The position numbers and the translations under genes are program-made. Below the pieces are notes generated by a model, which saw only the letters and a program-made list of their open reading frames with translations, did not search any database and was not told the DNA's origin. Below are positions 16,142-25,022 of a DNA stretch of 64,000 nucleotides, piece after piece (the stretch's first letter is position 1; every line of letters begins with the position of its first letter). This DNA is from Chitinimonas sp036961565 (GTDB taxonomy: Bacteria; Pseudomonadota; Gammaproteobacteria; Burkholderiales; Chitinimonadaceae): positions 186,001 to 250,000 of the forward strand of contig NZ_JBAMDD010000006.1 in assembly GCF_036961565.1 (NCBI RefSeq), written 5' to 3'.

Positions 16142-16933
16142 ATGAAGACCTCCCACCTGCTTGCCCTGGCCCTGGCCGTCTTGCTCCTGCCCGCCCAGGC
16201 GGATAGAAAGTCCCTGCGTATCGCCACTGGCGAGCTGCCGCCCTATGCCACCGAGACCCGGCCGGACCAGGGTATTGCGCTCAGCATTGTGCGGCGGGCC
16301 TTCGAGCTGGCGGGGTATAAGGTGGAGTTCCACTTCCTGCCCTGGTCGCGGGCGCTGGCCGAGTCCAAGACCGGCAAATGGGATGGCACGGCCTACTGGG
16401 GGCACAAGCCCGATCATGAAAAGGCCTTTTATCTGAGCGACAACGTGGTCACCGAGCAGTGGGTGCTGATCTACCGCAAGACCATAGACCTGAACTGGCG
16501 CACGCTGGAAGACCTGCGGCCCTACCAGATTGCCATTATCCAGGACTACACCTACACGCCCGAGCTATGGGCCATGGTCAAGTCGGGCGAGCTCAAGAGC
16601 GATTCCACCCCCGACGACCTGGCGGCCTTGCGCAAGCTGGTGAATGGCCGGGTAGATATCGCCCCGATGGAGCGCAATGTGGCGTGTGACCTGCTGGGCC
16701 GCAACTTCATTGAGGGCGAGGCTAATCGCCTGCGCGCCCACCCCAAGCTGATGACGGACAAGTTCACCACCCACCTGATGATGCCACGCAAGCTGCCGGA
16801 TAGCCGGGCCCGCGTCCTGGCCTTCAATATCGGGCTGAAGAAGCTGTACGACAGCGGCGAGCACACCAAGCTGTTGAGCCAGGTGCACTGCCCCAGCAGC
16901 TGGTCGGAGGTCGCCGTCGGCTCGCCCAAATAG
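16142..16933 (+). CDS. Periplasmic solute-binding protein, family 3 (orphan)
   Basis: A 263-residue secreted protein with a signal peptide (about 1-20, ending PAQA) and the family 3 (amino-acid type) extracellular solute-binding fold: LRIATGELPPYA at the start of the first lobe, FHFLPWSRALAESKTGKWDG in the hinge region, and a second lobe with LRKLVNGRVDIAPM. No permease or ATPase gene is near, so it may feed a distant transporter or serve as a sensor. The ATG at 16142 is chosen over 16133 because it starts directly at the signal peptide. It ends eight bases from the convergent rng gene. Confidence 0.8.
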   Translation: MKTSHLLALALAVLLLPAQADRKSLRIATGELPPYATETRPDQGIALSIVRRAFELAGYKVEFHFLPWSRALAESKTGKWDGTAYWGHKPDHEKAFYLSDNVVTEQWVLIYRKTIDLNWRTLEDLRPYQIAIIQDYTYTPELWAMVKSGELKSDSTPDDLAALRKLVNGRVDIAPMERNVACDLLGRNFIEGEANRLRAHPKLMTDKFTTHLMMPRKLPDSRARVLAFNIGLKKLYDSGEHTKLLSQVHCPSSWSEVAVGSPK

Positions 16934-16941
16934 GCGAGCCG

Positions 16942-18399
16942 CTACACCAGGATTACGTCGAACTGTTCCTGGAAGTAGGCGCTTTCCACCTGCAACGAGA
17001 TCGGCTTGCCGATAAAGTCGGCCAGCATGGCCAGGTTGGCACTTTCCTCGTCCAGGAACATGTCTATCACCGTCTGCGAGCCCAGGATGCGGTACTCGCG
17101 GGCGTTGAACTGGCGTGCCTCTCGCAGTATCTCGCGCAGGATTTCATAGCACACTGTCTGCGCAGTCTTGATCTCACCGCGCCCCTGGCAAACCGGGCAG
17201 GGCTCGCACAGCACATGGGCCAGGCTCTCGCGGGTGCGCTTGCGGGTGATCTCCACCAAGCCCAGGCTGGTAAAGCCCGATACCGTCACCTTGGTGCGGT
17301 CCTTGCCCAGGGCCTTGCCCAGTTCATGCAGCACCTGGTCGCGGTGCTCGGCATTATCCATGTCGATGAAATCGACAATGATGATGCCGCCCAGATTGCG
17401 CAGCCTGAGCTGGCGGGCAATGACCTGGGTGGCTTCCAGATTGGTCTTGAAGATGGTGTCGTCGAACGAGCGGGTGCCGACAAAGCCGCCGGTATTCACG
17501 TCTATGGTGGTCATCGCCTCGGTCTGGTCGATGATCAGGTAACCGCCGAACTTGAGGTTGACCCGCCTCGCCAAGGCCCGCTCTATCTCGGCCTCCACCC
17601 CATGCATCTCAAACAGCGGCCGTTCGCCCTGGTAGTGCTCCACCCGTGGCGCCACATTGGTGACGAAGGCGTTGGCGAACTCGCTCATCTTCTGGAAGGT
17701 TTCACGTGAATCCACCACCACCTTCTGCGTCTCGTCGGTAACGATATCGCGCAGCACCCGCATGGGCAGGTTGAGATCCTGGTAGAGCATGGATTCGGGC
17801 GGCAGGGTCTTGGATTTCTGCTTGAGGTCGGCCCAGATCAAGTTCAGGTAGGCCACATCGGCGCGCAGTTCGTCTTCCGTGGCATGCTCGGCCGAAGTAC
17901 GGATGATATACCCGCCGTGGTCGTGCCCCTTGGGCAGCATCTGCAGCAGCCGCTCGCGCAGGTGCTCGCGGCCTTCGCCGTGTTCTATACGCTGGCTGAC
18001 GCCGATATGGTGCTCCTGCGGCAGAAACACCAGGAAGCGGCCGGCAATGCTGATCTGGGTGGAAAGGCGGGCGCCCTTGGTGCCGATGGGGTCCTTGATG
18101 ACCTGCACCATGACACTCTGGCCCTCGAACATCAGCCGCTCGATGCGCTGGGGTTCGCTGGGATGCTGGCGCTGCTCGATAACGTCGGCAATATGCAGAA
18201 AGGCCGCGCGCTCCAGGCCGATCTCGATAAAGGCCGACTGCATGCCGGGCAGCACGCGCTTTACCACACCCAGGTAGACATTGCCGACGATGCCGCGCGA
18301 AGCGGTACGTTCGACATGGATCTCCTGCACCACGCCTTCTTCGGTCACGGCCACCCGCGTCTCCTGCGGGGTGACGTTGATCAGGATGTGCTCTTTCAT
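16942..18399 (-). CDS. rng: Ribonuclease G
   Basis: A 485-residue endoribonuclease of the RNase E/G family that processes the 5' end of 16S rRNA and decays mRNAs. The N-terminal S1 RNA-binding domain (about 36-120) begins after GIVGNVYLGVVKRVLPGMQSAF. The catalytic DNase I-like region contains TIDVNTGGFVG and IIIVDFIDM with the metal-binding Asp residues, and CEPCPVCQGRG supplies the Zn-link cysteines. The short C-terminus marks RNase G, not RNase E. It lies 99 bases downstream of holA on the same strand and may be co-transcribed with it. Confidence 0.95.
   Translation of the reverse strand: MKEHILINVTPQETRVAVTEEGVVQEIHVERTASRGIVGNVYLGVVKRVLPGMQSAFIEIGLERAAFLHIADVIEQRQHPSEPQRIERLMFEGQSVMVQVIKDPIGTKGARLSTQISIAGRFLVFLPQEHHIGVSQRIEHGEGREHLRERLLQMLPKGHDHGGYIIRTSAEHATEDELRADVAYLNLIWADLKQKSKTLPPESMLYQDLNLPMRVLRDIVTDETQKVVVDSRETFQKMSEFANAFVTNVAPRVEHYQGERPLFEMHGVEAEIERALARRVNLKFGGYLIIDQTEAMTTIDVNTGGFVGTRSFDDTIFKTNLEATQVIARQLRLRNLGGIIIVDFIDMDNAEHRDQVLHELGKALGKDRTKVTVSGFTSLGLVEITRKRTRESLAHVLCEPCPVCQGRGEIKTAQTVCYEILREILREARQFNAREYRILGSQTVIDMFLDEESANLAMLADFIGKPISLQVESAYFQEQFDVILV
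17698..17713. other. parS-like palindrome inside rng
   Basis: GGTTTCACGTGAATCC matches the ParB-binding parS consensus (TGTTTCACGTGAAACA) at 13 of 16 positions, including the central TTTCACGTGAA. It lies in coding sequence, so it could be chance. Confidence 0.25.
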
Positions 18400-18498
18400 C
18401 TGCTCACTTCCGAAATGTCGTACCGCAACGCACGCGTCGGCATGCGCTGGGGTACGTCATTTCCGGGCCACCGGGCTGCCGAGCCACCGGCCCCCAAC

Positions 18499-19509
18499 TC
18501 AGCGCGCAGGCATCAAGCGCAGGCCCAGCTTGAGTAGTTCCTCCCAGGCGTCTCCCGTGCCCACGCCCTTGACGATGCGGTCTATCTGCGCGGCATGCCC
18601 CAAGGCCGCCTTGAGCTGGCTGGCCTTCAAACGGTCCAGCGCGGCCGGGTAGCGCTTCTGCTTGTCGCCCCACACCCGGTTCTCGCGGTACAGCTGCTGC
18701 AGATTCAACCCCTGCGAGCGGCCCAGGCCCACCCGCAACAGGGCGCGTATCTCATCGGCCATGGCCCACAATACCAGATGTGGGGCCTCACCTTCGCCGC
18801 GCAAGCCATCCAGCATGCGCGCCAGGCGGCTGGGTTCGCCAGCAATCAGCGCCTCGCCCAAGCCCCACACATCGTAACGGGCCACATTGGCGACCGCCGC
18901 CTGCAGGGCGGCCAGGTCCAGTTCGCCGGCCGGATGCAGCAAGGCCAGCTTGTCTATCTCCTGCTTGGCGGCCAGCAGGTTGCCTTCCACCCGCGCCACC
19001 AGATACTCCATGGCATCGCTGCTAAGGCGCTGCTGCTGGCTGGCCAGGCGCCCGGCTATCCAGCCCGGCAGCTCATTGCGGCTCACCGCCGGGCAGGCCA
19101 CCACGGTGCCCTTGGCTTCCAGCGCGGTAAACCATTTGCTCTGCAGCTGGGGCTTATCCAGCTTGGGCAGCTGCAGCATCAGCACGTTTTCGCTGGGCGC
19201 ATTGGCGGCATATTGCTGCAGAGCCTCACCGCCCTCGGTGCCGGGCTTGCCGGTAGGCACCCGCAGGTCGATCAGCTTCTGCTCGGCAAACAAGGAGATG
19301 GCCTGGCCTGCCGCCGCCAGCTCGGCCCATTTGAAGCCCGGTTCCACGGTCAGCACTTCGCGCTCGGCAATGCCGGCGGCACGGGCGGCATCGCGCACAG
19401 CCTGGGCGGCCTCTAGCGCCAGCAGCGCTTCCTCGCCGTGTATCACGTAGATGGGCGCCAGCTTGCCACCGGCCAGGTGGCTTGCCAGGTCGGCTGGGCG
19501 TATCGGCAT
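18499..19509 (-). CDS. holA: DNA polymerase III subunit delta
   Basis: The 336-residue delta subunit of the clamp loader, which opens the beta clamp during loading. It has the HolA architecture: an N-terminal ATPase-like domain beginning YVIHGEEALLALEA, a middle helical domain with VEGNLLAAKQEIDKLALL, and a C-terminal helical collar domain. The start overlaps the lptE stop by one base (TAATG), showing translational coupling. The lptE-holA pair is a standard unit. Confidence 0.95.
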   Translation of the reverse strand: MPIRPADLASHLAGGKLAPIYVIHGEEALLALEAAQAVRDAARAAGIAEREVLTVEPGFKWAELAAAGQAISLFAEQKLIDLRVPTGKPGTEGGEALQQYAANAPSENVLMLQLPKLDKPQLQSKWFTALEAKGTVVACPAVSRNELPGWIAGRLASQQQRLSSDAMEYLVARVEGNLLAAKQEIDKLALLHPAGELDLAALQAAVANVARYDVWGLGEALIAGEPSRLARMLDGLRGEGEAPHLVLWAMADEIRALLRVGLGRSQGLNLQQLYRENRVWGDKQKRYPAALDRLKASQLKAALGHAAQIDRIVKGVGTGDAWEELLKLGLRLMPAR

Positions 19510-20030
19510 TACTGCGCTGCCGGCACAGGGGTATAGGGCGCCGTAGCGGGCTTGAGCGCAGCCAGCCGGCGTATGATCTGCTGGGCAGCATCCGAGCGCA
19601 TGTCGCGCACCAGTATCTGTTCTTCGGCTTCCTTGCCCAGCACATTGTTCTCGTCAAACGAGTAATCGCGGCGCAAGGTCAGCTCGGTGGTGGGAATACG
19701 CTCAGCCGCCCCTTGCCGCAGGTTGAAGCGGGCGCGGTAGATCAGCTGGTATTCGGTCACCCGGCCGGACTTGTTCACCGTCAGTATCTGCTTGTCTATG
19801 GCTTCGCTCTCCACCGCCAGCACGGCTTCGGCCTCTTTGGCTGTCAGCAGTTTCAGATCAGGCCGCAGCGATAGCTGCCGTCCCAGCACATCACCCAAGC
19901 CCCCGGCGGGCGCCGTGACATTGAGCGAGGCAAAAGCCAGCGGTGTGCTTGCACCCAGGCCACGCAGGTGGAAGCCGCAGGCGCTCAGCAGCAGGGCCAG
20001 GCCAGCGGGGATCAGGAGTCTTGGCGTCAT
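19509..20030 (-). CDS. lptE: LPS-assembly lipoprotein LptE
   Basis: A 173-residue outer-membrane lipoprotein that plugs the LptD barrel in lipopolysaccharide export. The signal peptide ends in the lipobox LLSAC, followed by GFHLRG, which is diagnostic for LptE. The start at 20030 places the signal peptide at the N-terminus; an upstream in-frame ATG at 20075 would add 15 residues with no ribosome-binding site. In many betaproteobacteria leuS lies immediately upstream; here leuS is 2.2 kb away, behind two other genes. Confidence 0.93.
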   Translation of the reverse strand: MTPRLLIPAGLALLLSACGFHLRGLGASTPLAFASLNVTAPAGGLGDVLGRQLSLRPDLKLLTAKEAEAVLAVESEAIDKQILTVNKSGRVTEYQLIYRARFNLRQGAAERIPTTELTLRRDYSFDENNVLGKEAEEQILVRDMRSDAAQQIIRRLAALKPATAPYTPVPAAQ

Positions 20031-20250
20031 ACGGGGCAGTCCGTTGAAAGGGGCCGGCAAAGGGCAAAGGCGCATTGTAGTCGCTGCCAGCGCGGTGAGA
20101 CATAGGCAGACGCAGATGCGCTTACCCTAGCTGAATACTGTAGCTATCGATTTGATTGAACCAATAGCAAATAGCCACTAACATGGCCTCACCTTGCCCG
20201 CAAAAGAGGCAAGGCAGAAAAGCAATAAACCCAACCCCAGGAGGTTACCC

Positions 20251-21201
20251 TTGAAACTGCGCCATCTCGCCGCCCTTGCGGCATCCACCCTGCTGGCCGC
20301 CGCCCCGGCGCTGGCTCTGCCACCAGACAACTCACCCATCTCGGAATACACCAATAACCTGGTCGGCATGGACCATGTGCTCTATGTCACCCACAAGGGC
20401 GAGAGAAAGGAGTATGTCGACCAGCACAAGCTGCTGCAGCGGGTAACCGACCATACCGAGTCCATCCTCCACATCAAGCAGGATTTCGCCAACCAGGCCC
20501 GGGCCGAGCTGGAACGGCAGCTACAGGGCAAGGCCAGCCTCAAGGCCTTCTCGATGACAGCGCCCGGCCCGCTGACAGTCAAGCTGGCGGGCAATGCCCA
20601 GGGCGAGGTAATCGCCTCGGTCGGTGGTTTCAGCCTCAATGGCTATGCCAGGGTGAAGAAGAGCTGGTATGCCGAGGCCACCATCAGCATACGTTCCAAC
20701 CCCATCTGGATCAGCGCCCGCTACAACCCCTATAGCGGCCAGCTCAGCGATGCCCAGGTGCAGAACCTGGATATCCAGGCCAGCGTGGACGTGGACACCG
20801 TGTTTGATTTCATCCCCGGCTTCAATGCCCTGTTCACCAACAAGCTGGAGGACATGACGCTGGCTGAAATCCAGGGTGCCGTGGCCGAGATCAACAACGC
20901 CCGCCTGCCCACCAGCAATATGGCCTTCTCGCTGGACAAGGCCATACCGCCGGGTGCCTATATCGTGGGCAATACCGACGTAAATCAATTTGTGCGCGAG
21001 AAGCTGACCAACTTCGTGGCCGGCCAGGCCATTGCCATCAGCCTGCATGGCGAACGGGTGCCTTACTACAATGGCCGCTATTCGTTCGAGCAGAACACGC
21101 TGGTGGTGGAAATACCGGGTGGTTCGCGCATCGCAATCGCCGAGCGGCCCATCTTCGAGCTGGTCCGCGACGAATGCTACCCGCACCAGATCTGCCCATA
21201 G
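20251..21201 (+). CDS. Conserved hypothetical secreted protein
   Basis: A 316-residue protein with a signal peptide (about 1-23, ending ALA). I do not recognise the family. The mature part is mixed alpha/beta and contains two neighbouring Cys residues near the C-terminus (DECYPHQIC) that may form a disulfide. The TTG start is chosen because AGGAGG lies at 20239-20244, six bases before it, and the signal peptide begins there; an upstream in-frame ATG at 20194 would add a basic leader. The gene sits between lptE and leuS, facing away from both, and ends at a hairpin terminator. Confidence 0.7.
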   Translation: MKLRHLAALAASTLLAAAPALALPPDNSPISEYTNNLVGMDHVLYVTHKGERKEYVDQHKLLQRVTDHTESILHIKQDFANQARAELERQLQGKASLKAFSMTAPGPLTVKLAGNAQGEVIASVGGFSLNGYARVKKSWYAEATISIRSNPIWISARYNPYSGQLSDAQVQNLDIQASVDVDTVFDFIPGFNALFTNKLEDMTLAEIQGAVAEINNARLPTSNMAFSLDKAIPPGAYIVGNTDVNQFVREKLTNFVAGQAIAISLHGERVPYYNGRYSFEQNTLVVEIPGGSRIAIAERPIFELVRDECYPHQICP

Positions 21202-21234
21202 GCAGGCAGGGAACGTAGGACAAATAACCAGGTA

Positions 21235-21268
21235 AACAACAGGGCCACCGCAAGGTGGCCTTGTTATT
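21235..21268 (+). terminator. Hairpin terminator between convergent genes
   Basis: GGCCACC-GCAA-GGTGGCC with an outer AACAA/TTGTT extension and a T-rich right side. It can serve the forward secreted-protein gene and, in the opposite sense, the convergent solute-binding gene ending at 21264. Confidence 0.7.
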
Positions 21269-22139
21269 TGGGCAACGGCGCCATGGGGTCGAACCACAGG
21301 CTCTTGTCGGCCAAGGGTGTCAGCGGCGGCAATTGCCGGTTGGGGATGGCAATCACGCGACGGCCGGCCAGATTGGCCTTGCGTATCGATTCACCATTGT
21401 GGCGCCAGAATATCTCGTCAAAGCTGCCATCCTTGATCATCAAGCGCAGGCCCTGCTCCAGCCGCCGGGCCAGCCGCACATTCTGCCGGCTGACAAAGAA
21501 GTAATAAGGGTTGTCGTAGCGGATCACCAACCGCTCCTCCACCGCCAGATTCGGTATCGCAGCGCGGTTGGCCTCGTATTCCTCAAAGGCCTCGTGCAGC
21601 CCGCGCGGAAACATGTCTATGCGCCGGCTACCCACCATGCGGAACAGGCTATCGTAATTGCTGGTGACCACCGGGAAGCCCGCTTCCTGCAACACATCGG
21701 CGCTGGACCAGCCCTTGCCCTGGCCGATCACAAAGCGCCGCAGATCCTGCAGGCTGTGAACCTGGTCAAACGCCGCCTGCCGCTCCTGCGCAATCAGCGA
21801 GATGCGATAACCACCCAGACCCTTGCGCAGCGGTATCCGCACCGGCAGAAAATCCCGCTCCATCTGCAGGGTGGTGCCGCTCCAGGTCAGCGTCAGCTCC
21901 TGGCCGGTAGACAGCGATACCAACTGCCTGGCCTTGTTCATCACCGTGCTGGCAGGCCGTATACGGTAGTCGCCATACGCGCCCTTGGTACGCTCCAGCG
22001 CGCCGCGCAGGAACTCCAGCTTGTCGTCATGGCGTACATCCGCCGCCCCTTCGGGCGCAGGGTAGACCACCTCGTCCTCAGCCCTTGGGGTGAGGGACAG
22101 CAGGGTCATGCAAAGCAGGGGTAACAGCAGGATACGCAT
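21264..22139 (-). CDS. Periplasmic solute-binding-like protein (orphan)
   Basis: A 291-residue secreted protein with a signal peptide (about 1-21) and a fold resembling family 3 solute-binding proteins. The N-terminal lobe is atypical, while the second lobe shows LRRFVIGQGKGWSSADVL, SRRIDMFPRG and a C-terminal LRLMIKDGSFDEIFWRHN, the last a typical family 3 ending. It may bind a small ligand for a sensor or distant transporter. The start at 22139 begins the signal peptide; an in-frame upstream ATG at 22223 lies inside the leuS terminator region and is unlikely. It sits between leuS and lptE on their strand. Confidence 0.68.
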   Translation of the reverse strand: MRILLLPLLCMTLLSLTPRAEDEVVYPAPEGAADVRHDDKLEFLRGALERTKGAYGDYRIRPASTVMNKARQLVSLSTGQELTLTWSGTTLQMERDFLPVRIPLRKGLGGYRISLIAQERQAAFDQVHSLQDLRRFVIGQGKGWSSADVLQEAGFPVVTSNYDSLFRMVGSRRIDMFPRGLHEAFEEYEANRAAIPNLAVEERLVIRYDNPYYFFVSRQNVRLARRLEQGLRLMIKDGSFDEIFWRHNGESIRKANLAGRRVIAIPNRQLPPLTPLADKSLWFDPMAPLPK

Positions 22140-22223
22140 GGCAGGCTGGCGAACAATCGGATACCTCTTTATAGCAGGCAGATCATCCGGGGCGCCCCTT
22201 GCCAGGCGCCCCATATAAAGCAA

Positions 22224-22270
22224 AACGGGATGGTCTGGGCCAAACTGACCAGCACCATCCCGTTCTTGCT
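22224..22270 (-). terminator. leuS terminator
   Basis: A perfect 11-base stem AACGGGATGGT / ACCATCCCGTT with a 19-base loop lies just past the leuS stop, followed on the minus strand by a short T-rich stretch. It separates leuS from the downstream genes. Confidence 0.7.
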
Positions 22271-22282
22271 TGTCGCGGACGC

Positions 22283-24889
22283 TTACACCACCAGGTTCAC
22301 CAAGCGGCCCGGCACCACCACCACCTTCTTGGGCGTCTGCCCCTCCAGGAACTTCTGCACATTGGCATTGGCCAGGGCAAAGGCCTCAATGGCAGCTCGG
22401 TCAGCCGAGGCGGGGACTTCGATCTCGCCACGCAGCTTGCCGTTGACCTGCACCATCAGCTTGATCTCGTCCTGTGCCAGGGCGTCGGCAGCCGGCTCTG
22501 GCCAGGTGGCATCAATCAGTTCGCCGCCGTAGCCCAATTCCACCCACAGGGCGTGGGTGATATGGGGGCTGACCGGGTAGAGCACGCGCAACAGAATGCC
22601 CAGGCCTTCACGCAGCACCGCCGCGTTGTCGCCCTTGTAGGCTTCCAGCGCGTTGAGCAGCTTCATGGCGCCCGACACCACGGTGTTGTACTGCAGGCGC
22701 TCGTAATCGGCATTGATCTGCTTGAGCGTGCTGTGCAGTTCATGGCGCAGGGTCTTGGCTTCCTTGTCCAGCTCGGCCACCGGCCCGGCGGCGCGGATGG
22801 CGTCGGCCTGCTTGTAGCCGAAGTTCCACAACCGGCGCAGATAGCGCGAAGCGCCCTCCACACCGCTGTCGCTCCAGGCGGCACTTTGCTCCGGCGGCGC
22901 CGCGAACATGGTGAACAGGCGGGCGGTATCGGCACCGAAGCGGGCAATGATGTCCTTGGGCTCGACCACATTGTTCTTGGACTTGGACATCTTCTCGATG
23001 CCGCCCATGATCACCGGCTGGCCATCGGCCTTGAGGGTGGCGGCAATGGCACGGCCCTTGTCGTCATGCTGGACTTCCACCTCGTTGGGGTAGTACCAGG
23101 TCTTCTTGCCGCTGGCTTCCTCGCGGTAGAACGACTCGTTCAGCAACATGCCCTGGGTGAACAGCGCCTTGAACGGCTCGTCTATCTTGAGCAGGCCCAG
23201 ATCGCGCATGGCCTTGGTCCAGAAGCGGGCATACAGCAGGTGCAGCACAGCGTGCTCAATGCCGCCGATGTACTGGTCCATGCCGCCGGCCATCCAGTAG
23301 TCGTTGCGCTCGTCCACCATGGTGCCGGCATCGGGGCAGGTATAGCGCATGAAATACCAGGACGAATCCACGAAGGTATCCATGGTATCGGTCTCGCGCT
23401 GGGCCGGCTTGCCGCACTGCGGGCAATCAACGTGGAGGAAGTCCTCGCGCTTCTTCAGCGGATTGCCCGAACCATCCGGCACGCAGTCGGTGGGCAGCAC
23501 CACCGGCAGCTGTTCGTAAGGCACCGGTACATCGCCACAGCCATCGCAGTGGATGATAGGGATAGGGGTGCCCCAGTAGCGCTGGCGCGAGATACCCCAG
23601 TCGCGCAGGCGCCAGGTGGTCTTCTTTTCGCCTATCTGACGGCCCGCCAGGTCAGCGGCCACAGCATCCACGGCGGCCTTGTAGCCCAGGCCGTCGTACT
23701 TGCCCGAGTTCACCGTCACGCCACGCTGCTTGTCGCCATACCATTCGGCCCAGCCGTCCAGGCTGAAGGTCTCGCCTTCGACTGCCACCACCTGCTTGAT
23801 GGCAATGCCGTACTTGCGGGCAAAGGCAAAGTCACGCTCATCATGGGCCGGTACACCCATCACTGCGCCGTCGCCATAGCCCATCAGCACATAGTTGCCT
23901 ATCCAGACCTCAACCTGTTCGCCGGTCAGCGGATGGACCACCTGCAGGCCGGTGGGCACGCCCTTCTTGTCCTGGGTGGCCAGCTCGGCCTCAGTGGTGC
24001 CACCGGCCTTGCATTCGTCGATAAAGGCCTGCAGCTCGGGCTTGAGTTCGGCCGCGCGGCGGGCCAGCGGGTGCTCGGCCGCCACGGCGCAGAAGGTCAC
24101 GCCCATGATGGTGTCGGCGCGGGTGGTAAACACCCACAGTTGGCCGTCGCCCACCAGCTTGCCATCGGCATCGCGCACCTCATGACCAAAGGCAAAGCGC
24201 ACGCCCTCGCTCTTGCCTATCCAGTTGCGCTGCATGGCGCGCACCTGGTCGGGCCAGCCATCCAGCTTGTCGATATCGTCCAGCAGCTCGTCGGCATACT
24301 GGGTGATGCCAAAGTAGTAGCCCGGTATCTCGCGCTTCTCCACGATGGCGCCGGAGCGCCAGCCACGGCCATCCACCACCTGCTCGTTGGCCAGCACGGT
24401 CTGGTCCACCGGGTCCCAGTTCACCACCTGGGTGCGCTTGTAGGCGATGCCTTTCTCCAGCATCTTGAGGAACAGCCACTGGTTCCACTTGTAATATTCC
24501 GGGTCGCAGGTCGCCACTTCGCGCGACCAGTCAAAGGCCAGGCCCAGCGGCTGCATCTGCGACTTCATGTCGGCGATATTGGCGTAAGTCCATTCGGCCG
24601 GCGGCTTGCCATAGGCGATAGCGGCATTCTCGGCGGGCAGGCCAAAGGCATCCCAGCCCATGGGCATCAGCACATTGAAGCCCTTCATGCGCAGGTGGCG
24701 GGCCAGCATGTCGTTGATGGTGTAGTTGCGCACATGGCCCATATGCAGCTTGCCCGAGGGGTAGGGCAGCATGGAGCAGGCGTAGAACTTGGGCTTGGTC
24801 TTGTCTTCAACGACGCGGTAGGCGTCGCGGCCCTGCCAGTGTTGCTGGGCGGCAGATTCCACCTCAGAGGGACGATACTGTTCTTGCAT
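22283..24889 (-). CDS. leuS: Leucyl-tRNA synthetase
   Basis: An 868-residue class I aminoacyl-tRNA synthetase charging tRNA-Leu. The HIGH box appears as PYPSGKLHMGHVRNY near residue 40, the CP1 editing domain occupies about 220-420 (with the TTRADTIMGVTF segment), the Zn-binding-like region contains HVDCPQCG, and the KMSKS loop reads KMSKSKNNV. The C-terminal anticodon-binding and LeuRS-specific domains are complete (PKKVVVVPGRLVNLVV end). Length and motif order match bacterial LeuRS. It ends at a strong hairpin, so lptE is probably not read from the leuS promoter in this genome. Confidence 0.97.
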   Translation of the reverse strand: MQEQYRPSEVESAAQQHWQGRDAYRVVEDKTKPKFYACSMLPYPSGKLHMGHVRNYTINDMLARHLRMKGFNVLMPMGWDAFGLPAENAAIAYGKPPAEWTYANIADMKSQMQPLGLAFDWSREVATCDPEYYKWNQWLFLKMLEKGIAYKRTQVVNWDPVDQTVLANEQVVDGRGWRSGAIVEKREIPGYYFGITQYADELLDDIDKLDGWPDQVRAMQRNWIGKSEGVRFAFGHEVRDADGKLVGDGQLWVFTTRADTIMGVTFCAVAAEHPLARRAAELKPELQAFIDECKAGGTTEAELATQDKKGVPTGLQVVHPLTGEQVEVWIGNYVLMGYGDGAVMGVPAHDERDFAFARKYGIAIKQVVAVEGETFSLDGWAEWYGDKQRGVTVNSGKYDGLGYKAAVDAVAADLAGRQIGEKKTTWRLRDWGISRQRYWGTPIPIIHCDGCGDVPVPYEQLPVVLPTDCVPDGSGNPLKKREDFLHVDCPQCGKPAQRETDTMDTFVDSSWYFMRYTCPDAGTMVDERNDYWMAGGMDQYIGGIEHAVLHLLYARFWTKAMRDLGLLKIDEPFKALFTQGMLLNESFYREEASGKKTWYYPNEVEVQHDDKGRAIAATLKADGQPVIMGGIEKMSKSKNNVVEPKDIIARFGADTARLFTMFAAPPEQSAAWSDSGVEGASRYLRRLWNFGYKQADAIRAAGPVAELDKEAKTLRHELHSTLKQINADYERLQYNTVVSGAMKLLNALEAYKGDNAAVLREGLGILLRVLYPVSPHITHALWVELGYGGELIDATWPEPAADALAQDEIKLMVQVNGKLRGEIEVPASADRAAIEAFALANANVQKFLEGQTPKKVVVVPGRLVNLVV

Positions 24890-25022
24890 GTGGGCTATCC
24901 TAACGAATCATGCCAAGCGACAGGCTGCCACGGGAGTGTGGATGCGTGACTTGTTACCTGGCGACCAAATAAAACGTTGATTATAACCGAGCGTTATCCC
25001 TATTCGTCTCAAGGAGTTTGCC

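Noticed and set aside
15781..16417. Minus-strand open frames upstream of the SUKH-3 gene
   Set aside because: One overlaps the well-supported solute-binding gene, the other has no start or recognisable product. They were treated as debris.
22199..24949. A 916-codon open frame antisense to leuS
   Set aside because: It is the mirror of GC-rich coding sequence, with low-complexity His, Gly and Leu-rich translation and no domain, while leuS on the opposite strand is complete.
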